A stretch of DNA of 64,000 nucleotides, from NCBI GenBank assembly GCA_905221615.1, contig CAJNDT010003846.1, positions 124,001 to 188,000 on the forward strand, given 5' to 3'. This DNA comes from Symbiodinium sp. CCMP2592. Its lineage: Eukaryota > Sar > Dinophyceae > Suessiales > Symbiodiniaceae. Made by a program: the position numbers and the translations under genes. Positions 23,938 through 35,906 of the stretch are shown here, one piece after another (the first letter of the stretch is position 1; each line of letters begins with the position of its first letter). The notes under the pieces were generated by a model. The model made no database searches and had not been told where the DNA came from. It was given only the letters and a program-made list of their open reading frames with translations.

Positions 23938-24920
23938 CCTCGAGGTTTTGGGCACTTTGGGCCAGGCATGGAATGGAATCGAGGCGGGCCTGCCGGAAAT
24001 CTTTACTATGGAACGTGACTTGAATGAGCATCGAATACCATGTCTCCTATGCCTGGCAGCTCCAGGCTTACTCTCGGCTGTTCGTCTTCTTGTATGGGGA
24101 CTGTATATTGGTATATTTAGTGAATATACCAATCGAAAGTCCTCAATTACCACTTATTATTCCTATCTCTGAGTTATGCAAATGCTGCATGAGGAGCTGT
24201 CGACATGAGGTCGCGATGTGCGAAGACACGCATGGCTCAGGATGAGCTCACGACACTGGAGCGTCGGGCTGATCTGTGCAACATGCGCTTGATAGCTACT
24301 ACAGTTGACAATCGACAATCTCGTGTCGGACTTGTGCCGAAGGCTGCAATGAGCGGAGGTCGAGCCTTGCAGCCCGGGGAGCTGGGCCGGTCATGGTTCC
24401 ATGGGTGCATCTGGTTTTTCAACTAGGGAGTTCATGGTTTGCGCATCTCAACTTACATCTCAGCTCAGAGTGCTTTGACGGTTCTGGCTATTGGTTGCGG
24501 CCTGAGCCTTTGGCATTTCTGAGCAAGGAGTCATTAGCAACAACAATGAGAACAACAACCACAACCACCAGCACAACCAGGACGACGAAAACGTCGAACA
24601 CGGCACCACCAACACCGCTACAACGATGACAACACAATACTGGCAACTAGAACAAGAAGAAGACGGATGATCATGATGATCATGTGGACGTTTATGGTGA
24701 TGATGATGCTGAGGACGATGTGATAACGAAGAAGCAGCTGCTGATGAACTCTGCAGCAGTCTACCGTCGTTATAATTCTGATTTGGAGTGCTTTATGGTG
24801 CTGAGCTTGACCTTCAAGGCGATCACCACCCAATCAGTTTCGTTGCCGTCTTTGCCATCGCATGCGTGGCCTGAAGAGAAGACCCTTGCCAAGCTTGGCA
24901 AAAAGACCTGCTAGCTTCGA

Positions 24921-24957
24921 GTTTAGGGTTTAAGGGTTTAGAGGGGTTTAGAGGGGC
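24921..24957. repeat. Interstitial telomere-like tract
   Basis: Degenerate TTTAGGG/TTTAGAGGGG units over about 37 bp. Confidence 0.65.
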
Positions 24958-25687
24958 TTTCGGCGTAGGGGTGTATGGTTTAGGGGCTTCTATCAACTTG
25001 ACCAGAATACCCGCAAGGAGGTCTCACTCTAAACCTTTCAGGACATCCCGGCGCTGACAAGGGAAAGCTTTTTCCAATCCGCACCCTGGCCTGCATCTGG
25101 AGCCTGATTTGCTGGCTGCAAATATGAAATGGAAACCAAAGCTGCTATGCAGTCTATGCGACAGGCACCAGGCAGGCCATTTCTCAGGGTTTCGGAAACC
25201 ACGCGGAGCAGGCGGGGCAAAGTGAAGAGTACCGGCCTATATGGCACCTGCCAATGTCAACGGTCAAAGGCATCATTTCCATGCTTCATGGGCGGCGAGG
25301 CTTGGGAACTACCCACCTGCATTTCCACGATAAGTGCGGCCACGATAGAATACACAGGCACCTCCTGCCACAGAATTTGGAGCAAAAGAACCTTGCAAGC
25401 GTCAGCCCGACTCTCACGTGTGGCAGAAGGTGGGCCTTTGCAAAAGGAGCCTCTGGCTACAAGAGTGACCAGGCGGAGCGGCGACGGGTTGCAGAGTCGG
25501 CAAGCCGTCGGCCCTTGTAAAGAAGGTGAAACGTGGTGAGATCTCCAACTGGTGCAGGACGCCTCTGAATTCAAAGACTTGTGCATTGATTGCGGCGTAC
25601 TCCCTGCCTGCAGCAGGCAAAGGCTGACTGCCGAACGTAGGCATCTTTTTGAAAGACACTACGCCATTAAAAGGAGGGACCCTTAAT

Positions 25688-25922
25688 AAGGACCCCTAGG
25701 TATATACCCGAAATATAGCTATTATATACCCATCATATAGCCCATTATAGGGTCGGGGTTTCAACCCCTCTCTCAGGGCAGTTGCCCTGCTGCAGCCAAG
25801 GCCAACTTCACCGTGCTGCGATCAGCTTCGTCCTGACTGTGTACAGGCGTGGGGGACCCCGACCCTGCAATGGACTATATAATGGGTATATAATAGCTAT
25901 ATTAAGGGTATATACCTAGCTG
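25688..25922. mobile_element. Long inverted repeat (about 65-bp arms)
   Basis: The left arm (about 25697-25762) contains CTAGGTATATACCCGAAATA and GGGTCGGGG. The right arm (about 25853-25919) is its near-complete reverse complement, ending GGGTATATACCTAG. A spacer of about 90 bp separates them. Non-coding; probably a large foldback or MITE-type element. Confidence 0.75.
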
Positions 25923-27090
25923 CGCAATCCAGTTTACTACACTTTGTCGGCGAAGGCTAAATGGAGGTGACGCAAGGGCTGCCTAAATTTCTGACTTGCT
26001 AGACTCTCAACAAATGCCAAACAAAGTCACTTGCTGTAGTGACGTTCGCTATCACAAGACAGCTGCTATCTCTTTTTGCGCTATGAAGAACCGTCGGGTT
26101 GCAAAACGCACCATCGTTTCCTGCACTCCTGAAACATGCTCCCTACAACGGCTTGCCACGCTAGATCACAACATATTAAAACTGAGGAGACCGCAGCGAA
26201 GTCAGCCGGCTGGAGGCAACGGTGCTGGCAAAGCATCAGGTACCTGAATGGATGGGGGGTCCTACTGCTTTCGCTCTTGTCAGCCTTTGTCCTGAAACTT
26301 GTCCGTGCAAGCACGTATCCGCAAACGTGGGGAGCTGTGAGTGCTAAGTACTAGCAAAGCAGGGATCAATATTTGCATATGCTGAATGGAATGCAATGTT
26401 GCTGAGGCAAACACAAATACCACCAACGTGACATAAACAACAGGCGTCGTTCCAGTCCTCATCCTTATTATGTCCTCATCACTTTCACCAGCAATGCCAG
26501 AAGCGGTTTGATTTCTGTCGGAATGATCCTCATCATGACCATGACCATCATCAGCAGCATCCTTATCAACATTACGAATTTCATCACCACCGTCTCCAAC
26601 ATTACTACCATTACCGTCGCCATCTGTATCGACGCCCTATTCATGTAAGCATCTGCAACACTTTCAATCGAAAGTGTCATTCCCACGAGCCCCAGTGCGG
26701 GGCCTCCGACGCTCCTGTCCTGGGCCGCTAGCTTGACGTTTTCAAGTTTTCGCACACCTCACGCACGAAAAGAATAAAGAAGCTTCATATCAACCCAAAA
26801 CGGCGTCAAGCCCTGATCCGTTCAAGTCCACCGTTCAGGAGTCGGCAGGTTGCGGGTCAGCCCCGGAGGAGTCTGAAGTCTGAGGTGCAGATGTTTGCTT
26901 CGGAAGTTTGCTACTGCACACCGAGAACCCCATGCCTTGCGTTTTGGACCATCTCGTAAATTGCACGCATGATGTTTCCAGACAGGAGGAATCACAACCG
27001 CACTGAGAGTTCAAGTACGAAGAAAGAACGAGAAACACACTCATCACAACTACAGTACCGGATTTGGGGGGCAGTTCTAAACCCACAAGC

Positions 27091-27276
27091 CCCTTAACCC
27101 TAAACCCCCTAAGTCCTCAAACCCTAAACCCAGGGAATGGCCTCCTTTGGGATAGGAATTGTCAGAAGGCTCTGCAGCTGAAAGGGGAAAACCCTGGTTT
27201 TGGGAGACTCCAACCCTCAACCCTAAACCCCTAACCCTTAAACCCTAACCCCCAAAAACCCCTAATCCCTAAACCG
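27091..27276. repeat. Clustered telomere-like tracts
   Basis: Two degenerate CCCTAAA tracts, 27091-27132 and 27212-27276, about 80 bp apart. The second includes CCCTAAACCCCTAACCCTTA. Confidence 0.75.
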
Positions 27277-27459
27277 CCCCAGAGCCTGCAGCTTAAGGGA
27301 TTCAATGTCAAGTTACCATACTCAGGAAACTTTTTTTACTATAGATCCCTATTCTGGCAACTTAAATCAAAATTCCTTGACAAGAACCCAGAATACGATC
27401 TTTAACTCATCGAGTAAGTCGACGGACCCCGGGGTCCTCAGCGTAATCTTGCGGAGTAA

Positions 27460-27525
27460 TGTGGGAGTTTCCGAACGTCCTTATCACAGGGATCCTACTA
27501 TTCATAGTGTTATATTAGGGTTGCC
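27460..27525. mobile_element. MITE family 1 fragment
   Basis: GTGGGAGTTTCCGAACGTCC on the left, and GATCCTACTATT inside, match family 1. The right arm is missing. Confidence 0.45.
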
Positions 27526-30500
27526 TAATTCGCTGTGCAACTATATCATACCACAACCCCAAGCCGTTTTCCAAGCATGAGGCCTCTACATAAATCCCGC
27601 TGTCAGACCGCATTAAAGCCCAAAAACCCTACAGAACCCTCAACTCCAATCCCTATACCGCTTTTCATCACATATATGCACAAGCATCCGCATGTAAAAT
27701 CGAAAGGCCACAGTCTACATCCCTAAGTTCAAAAACAACAAAATTGCCCCAAAGCTCCAACGGCCACGAACGGTGTGAAACCGAGGCCCCTGGCGCGCTG
27801 GACGGCGGCAAAGGTGCTGCGAATGCCTTCAAGGGGTTTCGGCGCTCACGCTCGTACACCAGGCGAGGATATTGGTGCGCAGTCGGATGAGGTGAAACCT
27901 TGTTGAGGAGGTGCTGTTTTCAGTACAGTCTCGACCAAACACCCAGCAGCTCTCACACACCCAGCTGCTCTCCTCCAAGACACAAATCTAGCAGAAACTT
28001 GATGTGAGGAAAAGGTAGCGCTACGGCCCACGTACATGAAGTAAAGAGTAAAGACGATGGGACGTCCCTGATCTAGTTCAGGCTCCGTGGTTGAACGTGT
28101 GCTAAGCCCATTTGGGACTTAGGATTCTTGAGGGCCAATGAGGTTTGAAGTTCTTCAGGGTTTGGTAGGGTTTCAAGGCTTTCGGTCTGGCGTTCATAGG
28201 GTTTGGCCTCATAGGGCTTGGGGCTTATCGTGTTTAGCACTTCAAGGTGTGAGGAGTGCATATCAGAGCGTTTCCTCTTCAGGGCCGGGGGCCCTTTTCA
28301 GGCTTAGGGGGTTCGGCTTAAGGTTCGGGTCTCAGGGGCCTACGTAATTCAAGCGCTCGGGCATCATGTAGTGAACTGGCTAGGGCTTGGGAAATCAATG
28401 TTTCGGGGTTTAGGCCTCGCCTTCGGTCGAAGTCGGTGGAATTCTCCTGTCGTGCCATTTCTTTTCCTGCTGCTCCTGGTGCTATGAGGATTGCTACTAT
28501 TTAATGCCGTGGCGATTATCTTATTCTCTTCCTCCTTTCCCTGTCGTCAGAGCTATTTTCCTCTTTCTTGCTAAGGGCCGTTAGCTGCTTTGCCTTAGGG
28601 CCTCTCTGTAGGATAGGGGGAGCCGACCACGAGGCAAAGGCTCAGCTGCCGAACAGCCCGACGCCGACGCCCAACCACTGTAGGGTTTTGCCAGCCGCCT
28701 AGCTGGGTCTTGCTGCAGGGATCACGCACGGGTTCGGCACTCAAATGTCCATAGTTCGGCAGGGCGACAGATTGAAGCTTTTGGCGACGGCGGACAAAGA
28801 ACACAAACTACCACCAAACACATCCGTATACGTCGATTTCCCAGAAAACCGTATTCGTTTTTTGTTTTATCAATTCTCCGTTTCCCGACTCGACCCCCGA
28901 AAATCCGACCTCGGGGCTTCCCCGCAGGTCGGCATCGCAGCCCTGCACAGCGAGGCCGGGAGCTGGGGAAGGGGTGTAATCATGAAACTATGTATGTATA
29001 CGTGTATCCGCATATATACATATGCACACATGTCGTGTTATATATGTCTGTACATACATACATGCATACATACGTACATAGACTTTAATCTTCTCTAACA
29101 CAGGAACTTCCAGGGGTGGGGAAGGGCCAAGACCCAAGATGTCTGAAGGAACACTGGCAGTGCTTGCGAAACTCTCGTGCGAGGAGTGTGCAGCTGGCAT
29201 AAACGTGGGTTTAGATGGGGTTCAGGCTAAAAAGTAATATAGGGGCCGAAATAATTACCAGTACTATTTTGGGGGGTTCCCCATTATAATTGTAGTACAG
29301 TGGGCCCAAAACCCTATTCTAACTATAAAGGCCTCTATAGTAGCCGAGGGCTACGGTGCGAAGTCGTACGGAGGAGCTGAGACAAGGGTTTCGGCGCTCA
29401 CACTCGGACAATCCAGGCGAGGCATATGAGTTCGCGTCTGCAAAGTGAAACAACACTAATAGGCTTCGTTATCACGTCACAGCAACAAGGTTAACAACAC
29501 TTGAAGTGACCGTGCCTGTCCACGAAGCCTCTCCTTGGAATCCCTCTGTTGGAAGCATCACATAACACTAGATCCCAAGGTGGAGCATTCGGACAGATCA
29601 CCGGGGGACGGGGTATAGGGTATGAGAGCCCCTACAATACATTGAAGAGTAGATACGGGTCGGGCTGACCCAGGTAGGGTGACCTGTGGCAATCGTGATT
29701 TTCAGGATTGCGCTGTGCCAGTATGTTACCGGCTGCATTTAGTCATTAGCAGCGTTTACTGACCTACATCAGGTGAACTGGGAATATGTGCACTACAGCG
29801 TCCACCGATATGAACCACACATAATGATCGGTTGTCTACTGAGCCTGGTGATCTGAATACAAATTTAAAGAAACAGATACACCATAAACATAAATTAACT
29901 GTCCTATGAACATACAATGATAATGAATCCATGTTCCAATATAATGATACCCCTCATGCAGCAATTAATTAGGCGGTGCAACCCTCTCCCTTGTCTAGGG
30001 TTTTTTATCACTCGTGCTCGACGAGTCAGACGAGGTTTGGGGGGAAACTAGCACAACATCAGGCAAACACATTGGAACACGCACAGTCATGACTATACAA
30101 CTCTCCACATCAGTCAACGCGATTCAAAGCGATTCCGAAGCACATTCTCATTCTCGAAAATTGTCAAATTGCGCCACCACCACGGCAATCCTTGCCACAA
30201 CCTAACGCAGCGACCAGTGTACTACCTCACACAACTGTCCAGCTGGCACAAGCCACATCTTCTAATCCACCAACTTCCTGCCCTGAGGCACCAGGGCATA
30301 TATGGTGCCGCGTCGCCGCGTCGCAGGCCCCCCCCACCCCCCATGGTATGCCCCCCCCTCCCCCCCCAAGCCAGGCAGGCTCTCGTCCCAGCAGTAAGGC
30401 ACACGTCATCCGCGTAACTCCCCCCCAAGCCAGGCTTGGCCAAAGGAGGGGGCGGGAGGGATAACCCACAACCATGGAAACCACAAGAAAGGGAGCCACA

Positions 30501-32424
30501 GGGGCGGGGTGGGGAAGGATAGGCCCTTCCCCTTCACCTCTCCTCGACATACAAATGAGAATGATGGGGATGATGTTGCGCACAATGATGTTGATGTGCT
30601 ATGCCCAGTGTGACTGTTGGCGGCACCTTTGCTCTTATGTTGCTCTGGGCTTCGGCAAAGCATGTTCATTTGCTTGGCTTGTGATGTTCTTGCGAAAACT
30701 GTATCGATCTTTGTCATTGCAAGCCCAGTCTCGGTTGGGTTCGCTAAAAGTAAGCTTGATCACGTTTTGGAATGATTCTCATTCGGGACTCTTGAGCAAG
30801 GGACCGGAGGAGAGTGCGGATGGGGATCATGACCACCATCTTCGTCATCATCATTACCATCATATTAATCATATTCATCACTATCATTGGCTTTGGAGCT
30901 GGAGTGCAGTGGAACTGTATCACATCCTAAGGTCCAAACTCTTGGCAACCGGACACCCAACCAGCAATGGCCATGGAAGGGGGAACGCAACCACAGGGGG
31001 GAGGGGCAGCGGGGAACCCACACCACAGGGAACCACAGGGGGGGAGGGGGGGCCTAGCAGCGCTGCACCATATATCCACAGTCCAAGTCCTTATGCCAGT
31101 GCAAAAGTGTTTCCCTTGAAGGCAGGTCCAGACTATCCAGATGTCTAGGCTCGGCCAGAAATGAACAATCCAGTAAAGCCACAGGACACCAGTGCGGAGT
31201 GCAGGCATAGAAAGCTCTGTGACAGTCCCCAAGCTGCAAACCAAGATATTCTTAGTCTCAACCATGCTAGTCTCGAGCAGCATGGACCGTCACCCCATAG
31301 CGAACACTAAGCAACTGCTAGTGTCACGGTAGCCGCCGGTAGCCACGCAGAACAGTCTTGTCAGAGCCACTCCATCAAAGCAAATAGGCCGATCACAGGC
31401 AGTAAGGCAGCGTCCAGTTTCGTTCATACCCAGCCCACACAAACCAGCCATCCATAAAGGTCACAGCAAGGCGCTGGTGACGAGAACTCATTTGCATGAG
31501 GTCCACGTGGTGCCCTCTACTCGACCACATGTTTGCCAGCAGTATTCACAACGCGCCGCAACGAGGAGCGGGTAAAGTGCAGGCAGCTGCAAAAGAAGCC
31601 ATGGCACGCATCTACACAGGCCGGGCCCACTTTCATCCTGTGGAGGTGTGGTCCCTGTGCAAGGTGACTTTGGAGGGGGAGACATCCCCATTGGTGCAGG
31701 TGGCCAGGAACTCCTCAAGGCCACTTCCAATATTACGCGAGGGATACACCTCGCAGCGCCGGTCCCAGGAAGTGGGGAAGAAAGGGGAGGGGGGGGGAGA
31801 CATCACCCATGCAGCACCACCAGAAGAGGGCAGCGACATCCATCCATAACGGCAACACTCAGAAGAAAGCATAATTCAGCACCATCACCTTGCAGCATGA
31901 AAACACAAACAATGCATCAATGTCATCCTCACCCTCATTCATCCATCAACAAATCCAGGCACTCACGTCAGGCATCCCATCGGCTGGCCGACTGAGGACT
32001 ATAAGACTTTTGGCCCCCTTCCCACTCGTCGCTACGGCTCCGCGGGCTAGGCACTCCGTGCCTGGACTCTGTCGTTGGGCTCAGCTCCAAAGAAAAAGAG
32101 AGCCCACGTGAAGGAGAGCTTCTTGCCGCCAGGGTTGCAGCAAGCGGGATGGCAAAAGTGCATAGAGCACAGAAAGCGCATGTACACAGCAGGAAGCAAG
32201 GCAAGGGCAAGGGCAGGGCAAGGCAGTGCAAAAAAGGAAAGGAAGGCAGGGCAAAAACAGTGCAAGGAGAACAGTGCAAGATGGCAGTAACCCATCGAAG
32301 TGCGCTAGTCCAAGCCCCGAGACCCCCGGGAAGAAAAACCGAAAACCAAAGTACAAACAGCCTAAGTTAAGAACCACACCATAAGTACAAAAACTCCCGG
32401 GGTTCTTAAGGAGGACCGTAGCTA
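27526..32424. other. Non-coding stretch with low-complexity patches
   Basis: I see no supportable gene. There are C and G homopolymer-rich patches (about 30330-30370, 31005-31052, 31785-31800), CAT-type triplets (about 30838-30890), a TA/CATA patch at about 28985-29085, and a family 7 element at 29239-29345. Longer frames at 30474-31148 and 31496-31849 are biased by these patches. A plus-strand stretch at 32100-32330 is AAGG/GCAAGG-rich. Confidence 0.5.
29239..29345. mobile_element. MITE-like element, family 7 (inverted copy)
   Basis: Read on the minus strand it carries ATAGGGTTTTGGGCCCACTG, then ATGGGGAACCCCCCAAAATA, then GGTAATTATTTCGGCCCC, in the same order as the copies at 902-985 and 49786-49892. 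Confidence 0.6.
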
Positions 32425-32689
32425 TTATTCGAGCGGCCACCTGGGGGAACAGTCGTCAGGGGGCTTACTGCCCTTGCTGTACAGCAGCTGCAGGAACCGG
32501 AAAGGGTCTGGAATTAGTTTGGGATTTTTTTTTTTTTTGGGGCATTTTTTTTTTTTTGTGGTTTGCTTGGCCGTGTTGCATTGCCTTGCAGGGCAGCATC
32601 CTCGGGCGTTCAAACGCGAGGTAAAGTTACACATTTTGCGGGCGCCGCGCAACCCTTCACAGGGTTTGGGTGCATTGAGCTGCATTTTG

Positions 32690-33175
32690 CAACCCTTCAC
32701 AGGGATTGGCATTTTGCAACCCTTCACAGGGATTGGCATGGTCGAATGCACGAACGCTAGGTAAAGTTGCATTTTTTGATGTGCATTGAAATGAATTTTG
32801 CAACCCTTCACAGGGATTGGCGTGGTCGAGTGTTCGAACGCGAGGTAAAGTTGCAATTTTTTATGTGCATTGAGATGAATTTTGCAACCCTTCACAGGGA
32901 TTGGCGTGGTCGAGTGTTCGAACGCGAGGCAAAGTTGCATTTTTTGATGTGCATTGAGATGAATTTTGCAACCCTTCACAGGGATTGGCGTGGTCGAGTG
33001 TTCGAACGCGAGGTAAAGTTGCAATTTTTGATGTGCATTGACATGAATTTTGCAACCCTTCACACAGATTGGCGTTGTCGAGTGTTCGAACGCGAGGTAA
33101 AATTATTACTTTTGATGTGCATTGAGGTGAAACTTGCAACCCTTCACAGAGATTGGCGTTGTCGAGTGTTCGAAC
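32690..33175. repeat. 84-bp minisatellite
   Basis: About five tandem copies with an exact 84-base period; successive CAGGGATTGGC-type landmarks are at 32811, 32895, 32979, about 33063 and 33147. Shorter partial copies lie at 32650-32760. Each unit contains CAACCCTTCACAGGGATTGG, GTGTTCGAACGCGAGGTAAA and TTGATGTGCATTGA. Because 84 is a multiple of three, open frames run through on both strands as 28-residue repeats, but this need not mean coding. Confidence 0.9.
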
Positions 33176-33317
33176 TAGTACTAGTACTACTACTACCACT
33201 ACCACTACTACAACTATTATTACTACTACTACTGCTACTACTACCACTACTACAAAAGCTATACTACTACTACTACTACCACTACTACTACCACTACTAC
33301 TGCTACTGCTACTACTG

Positions 33318-33416
<99 letters not shown>

Positions 33417-33434
33417 GTACACACAACAACAACA

Positions 33435-33466
<32 letters not shown>

Positions 33467-33602
33467 GACTACGACTGCGACTATGCGACGACGACTACTA
33501 CTACAACTACTACGACTACCACTACTATCACTACTACTAGTACTGGTACTGCTAGTACTACTACTGCTACTGCTACTACTACTACTACTACTACTGCTGC
33601 GA
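33176..33602. repeat. CTA trinucleotide array
   Basis: About 430 bp of (CTA)n with scattered variants (ACTACC, CTGCTA, ACAACA). It gives spurious poly-Tyr, poly-Leu, poly-Thr, poly-Ser and poly-Val frames. It abuts the last 84-bp repeat unit directly. Confidence 0.95.
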
Positions 33603-33609
33603 CATAAAG

Positions 33610-34075
33610 TGACCATGCATAGAGTCATAGAGTCACGTTGAAACCACAGTAATCAGGGATGTCTATATAGTGAGGTTCCGGAGCTAGGAAAGGAAGACTT
33701 CTGCGTCATGTTGGACTATACCCTAAACCCGCTAAACCTGAACATTAGTGTTCATAGAGTGAACTACATCAAGTCAAGTGCGTGGTACATAGATGACTCC
33801 ATGACTCTATGACTCTTTCTCACTCTGACGCTATGACTCTATAACACTATGACTCTATGATTCTGTCTCACTGTGACTCTATGACTCTATATGACTCTAT
33901 GACTCTTTGAACTATGACTTGTGCTTGACATGTACTCGACTTTATTTCTCGATGACCCTATGAACTATGACTTGTACGACTCTTGACTTTATGTGACACT
34001 CCGACTCTGTGACTCCGTGCTTTTGACTCGGTGACTCCATGACCCTATACACTGGATTCTATGACGTAGCGCAAC
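33610..34075. repeat. Degenerate GACTCTAT repeat
   Basis: Irregular repeats of ATGACTCTATGACTCT and relatives across about 33790-34060, with a flank of unrelated sequence at 33640-33790. Non-coding. Confidence 0.8.
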
Positions 34076-34114
34076 ACTCTTCGCTGATGATGCTTTCGGG
34101 CCAATTGTCTTCTA

Positions 34115-35330
34115 GTTTTCCAACTTTGCTTTTTTATTATGGACTTCTTTCTTTCCTTCGCTCGTTCATTTCTTTTCTTTCTTTCTGTTGTTCTTTCTTT
34201 GTTCATCTCATACTCCTTCCTTTCTTTCTTGCTTTCTTTCTGGTTTGATTTATTTCGTTCTTTCTTTGGTTCGTTCTTTCTTTCGTTCTTGCGTTCGTTC
34301 TTTCTTTCGTTTTTGCTTTCGTTCTTTCGTTCTCTCTCTCGTTCTATCTTTCTTTCTTTCTGTTTTCCTTGTTTTCGTCCTCTTTAGATACAGCAATTTT
34401 TGAATTTTTCCCAAGGGAAACACTGTTTTCATACGGATTCGTTTTCATTTCCTGAGGATTTGCTTGGTTTTTGGTTCGGGAAAACACGATTTTCCTACGC
34501 ATTCCGTGGTATTTCCTTAAGTTTCTTTCTTTAGTTCTTGCTTTCGTTCTTCCTCTTGTTTTTGCTTTCGTTCTTTCGTTCTCTCTCTCGTTTTTTCTTT
34601 CTTTCTGTCTTTCTTTCTTGCTTTTTAGATACAGCAATTCTTGAATTTTTCCAAGGGAAAACACTGCTTTCCTAGGGATTTTCTTTCGTTTCCTAAGGAT
34701 TTGCTTGGTTTTTCCTGGGGAAAACACGATTTTCCTACGGATTCCGTGGTATTTCTCTAAGTTGTCAACTCTCTTTGGTTCTTTCCTTGTGTTTTCTTTT
34801 TCTTTCCTTGTAGCTTTCTTTCTTTACTTAGTTCTCTATTTTTGTTTTCTTTCTTTACTTATAGCTTTCTTTATTTACTTATTTCTCTGTTTCTTGCATT
34901 GCTTTCTTTCTTTATTTCGTTGTTTCTTTCTTTCTTTCTTTTGTTCTTTCTTTCTTTCGTTGTTTCTTTATTTCTTTCTTTCGTTCTTTCTTTCTTTCTT
35001 CCTTGCTTTCTTTCTTCCTTTCTTTCTTTCGTTCTTTCTTTCTTTCCTTCTCTCTCTCTCTCTCTGTCTTTCGTTCCTTTTTCCCCTTCCTTTCGCGGAT
35101 ACCCGTTTAATTTTTTTTGATCCTTATTTAATTTTTTTTGATCCTTATTTAATTTTTTTGATCCTTATTTAATTTTTTTTAACCCCTATCCCGCTTTACT
35201 GACCTAAATTCGCCTCGGCTCGGCTTAGGGTTGAGGGCGTGACTTAAGGACTGATTTATGAGGCTCTCTATGCCGAAGAAAAAAGCCAAGAAGCCGAAAA
35301 GCCAAGAAGCCAGAAGCCAAGAAGCCAGGG
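34115..35330. repeat. TTTC-rich block, copy 1 of a direct duplication
   Basis: About 1.2 kb, mostly TTTC/TTTG-type pyrimidine repeats interrupted by non-repetitive pieces (for example AGATACAGCAATTTTTGAAT). It ends in an AAGCCAAGAAGCC run. It is repeated nearly identically at 35907-37122. The interruptions rule out simple independent microsatellite growth. Confidence 0.9.
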
Positions 35331-35906
35331 AGAATCAAAGCAACCCTGCACGGCTTAAAACAGCGGGGGGGTTGGGGGGGGCGCAGCCCCCCCCATTTGC
35401 AGAGACAACGTTCACATGATGGGCCGAAAACACTCTTTGAATCAAGCTTGCGCGTCTCGAAAAGCGCGGCGGCGGGTGTTTTGTTCTTCCGTGCCTGTTC
35501 GTGTCTCTTCTTCCGCTAGCATTCTAACCTAATATATATAACATAGTAAACCAGAAGAACGACATAAGATGGTTCGACAACACAAAAATGGTGTGACATT
35601 TTCTGACATAACAGAACCTTGCTTCTTATAGCATATAATAACATACTAAAAAAACAATACAATATAACAGAAGATGACATAGAACAAAACAACATCTTAG
35701 TTTATAGTGTAGTACATTGTAACATAGTACAGTACAGTGTGTATATTTACAACATAATATGTAGCATATTTTATAGGTTACATTTACATTATGTTATATT
35801 CTGTTACGGTACATTACGATATTATGGTAAATTCGAGTGGGCTATGTAGTATCCTGTTGCTTGTATCTTTGTTTCTGTGATTTTTTCATATTCTTTCTCT
35901 TTCGTA
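35331..35906. other. Spacer between the two TTTC-rich blocks
   Basis: It contains a G-rich/C-rich palindrome (about 35366-35395, GGGGGGCGCAGCCCCCCC) and then AT-rich DNA with ACATA/AACATA-type motifs (about 35530-35830). No gene. Confidence 0.6.

Larger units (their letters stand above)
22959..27459. other. Non-coding, repeat-bearing stretch
   Basis: No gene supported. Contents are telomere-like tracts (23773-23822, 23910-23937, 24921-24957, 27091-27132, 27212-27276), a (TA)n patch at about 23385-23402, GAT/CAT-type triplet runs near 24660-24720 and 26530-26620, and a long inverted repeat at 25688-25922. Frames at 25129-25659 overlap on both strands without domain signal. Confidence 0.5.

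Noticed and set aside
27091-27276. Chromosome end
   Set aside because: The telomere-like tracts are short, degenerate and in both orientations, with unique sequence on both sides.
30474-31148. Plus-strand 224-residue frame
   Set aside because: It crosses CAT-triplet and poly-G patches that create His- and Gly-rich runs; no conserved pattern.
32826-32850. tRNA gene suggested by GTGTTCGAACGC in the minisatellite
   Set aside because: No acceptor stem, anticodon arm or A box fits around it, and the B-box consensus is off by one base.
32690-33175. CRISPR array
   Set aside because: The repeats are continuous 84-bp units with no unique spacers, in a eukaryotic genome.
32767-33641. Long frames of 160-255 residues over the 84-bp and CTA repeats (poly-Tyr, poly-Ser, poly-Leu)
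   Set aside because: They arise because the repeat periods are multiples of three. They are open in several frames on both strands at once, with no domain.
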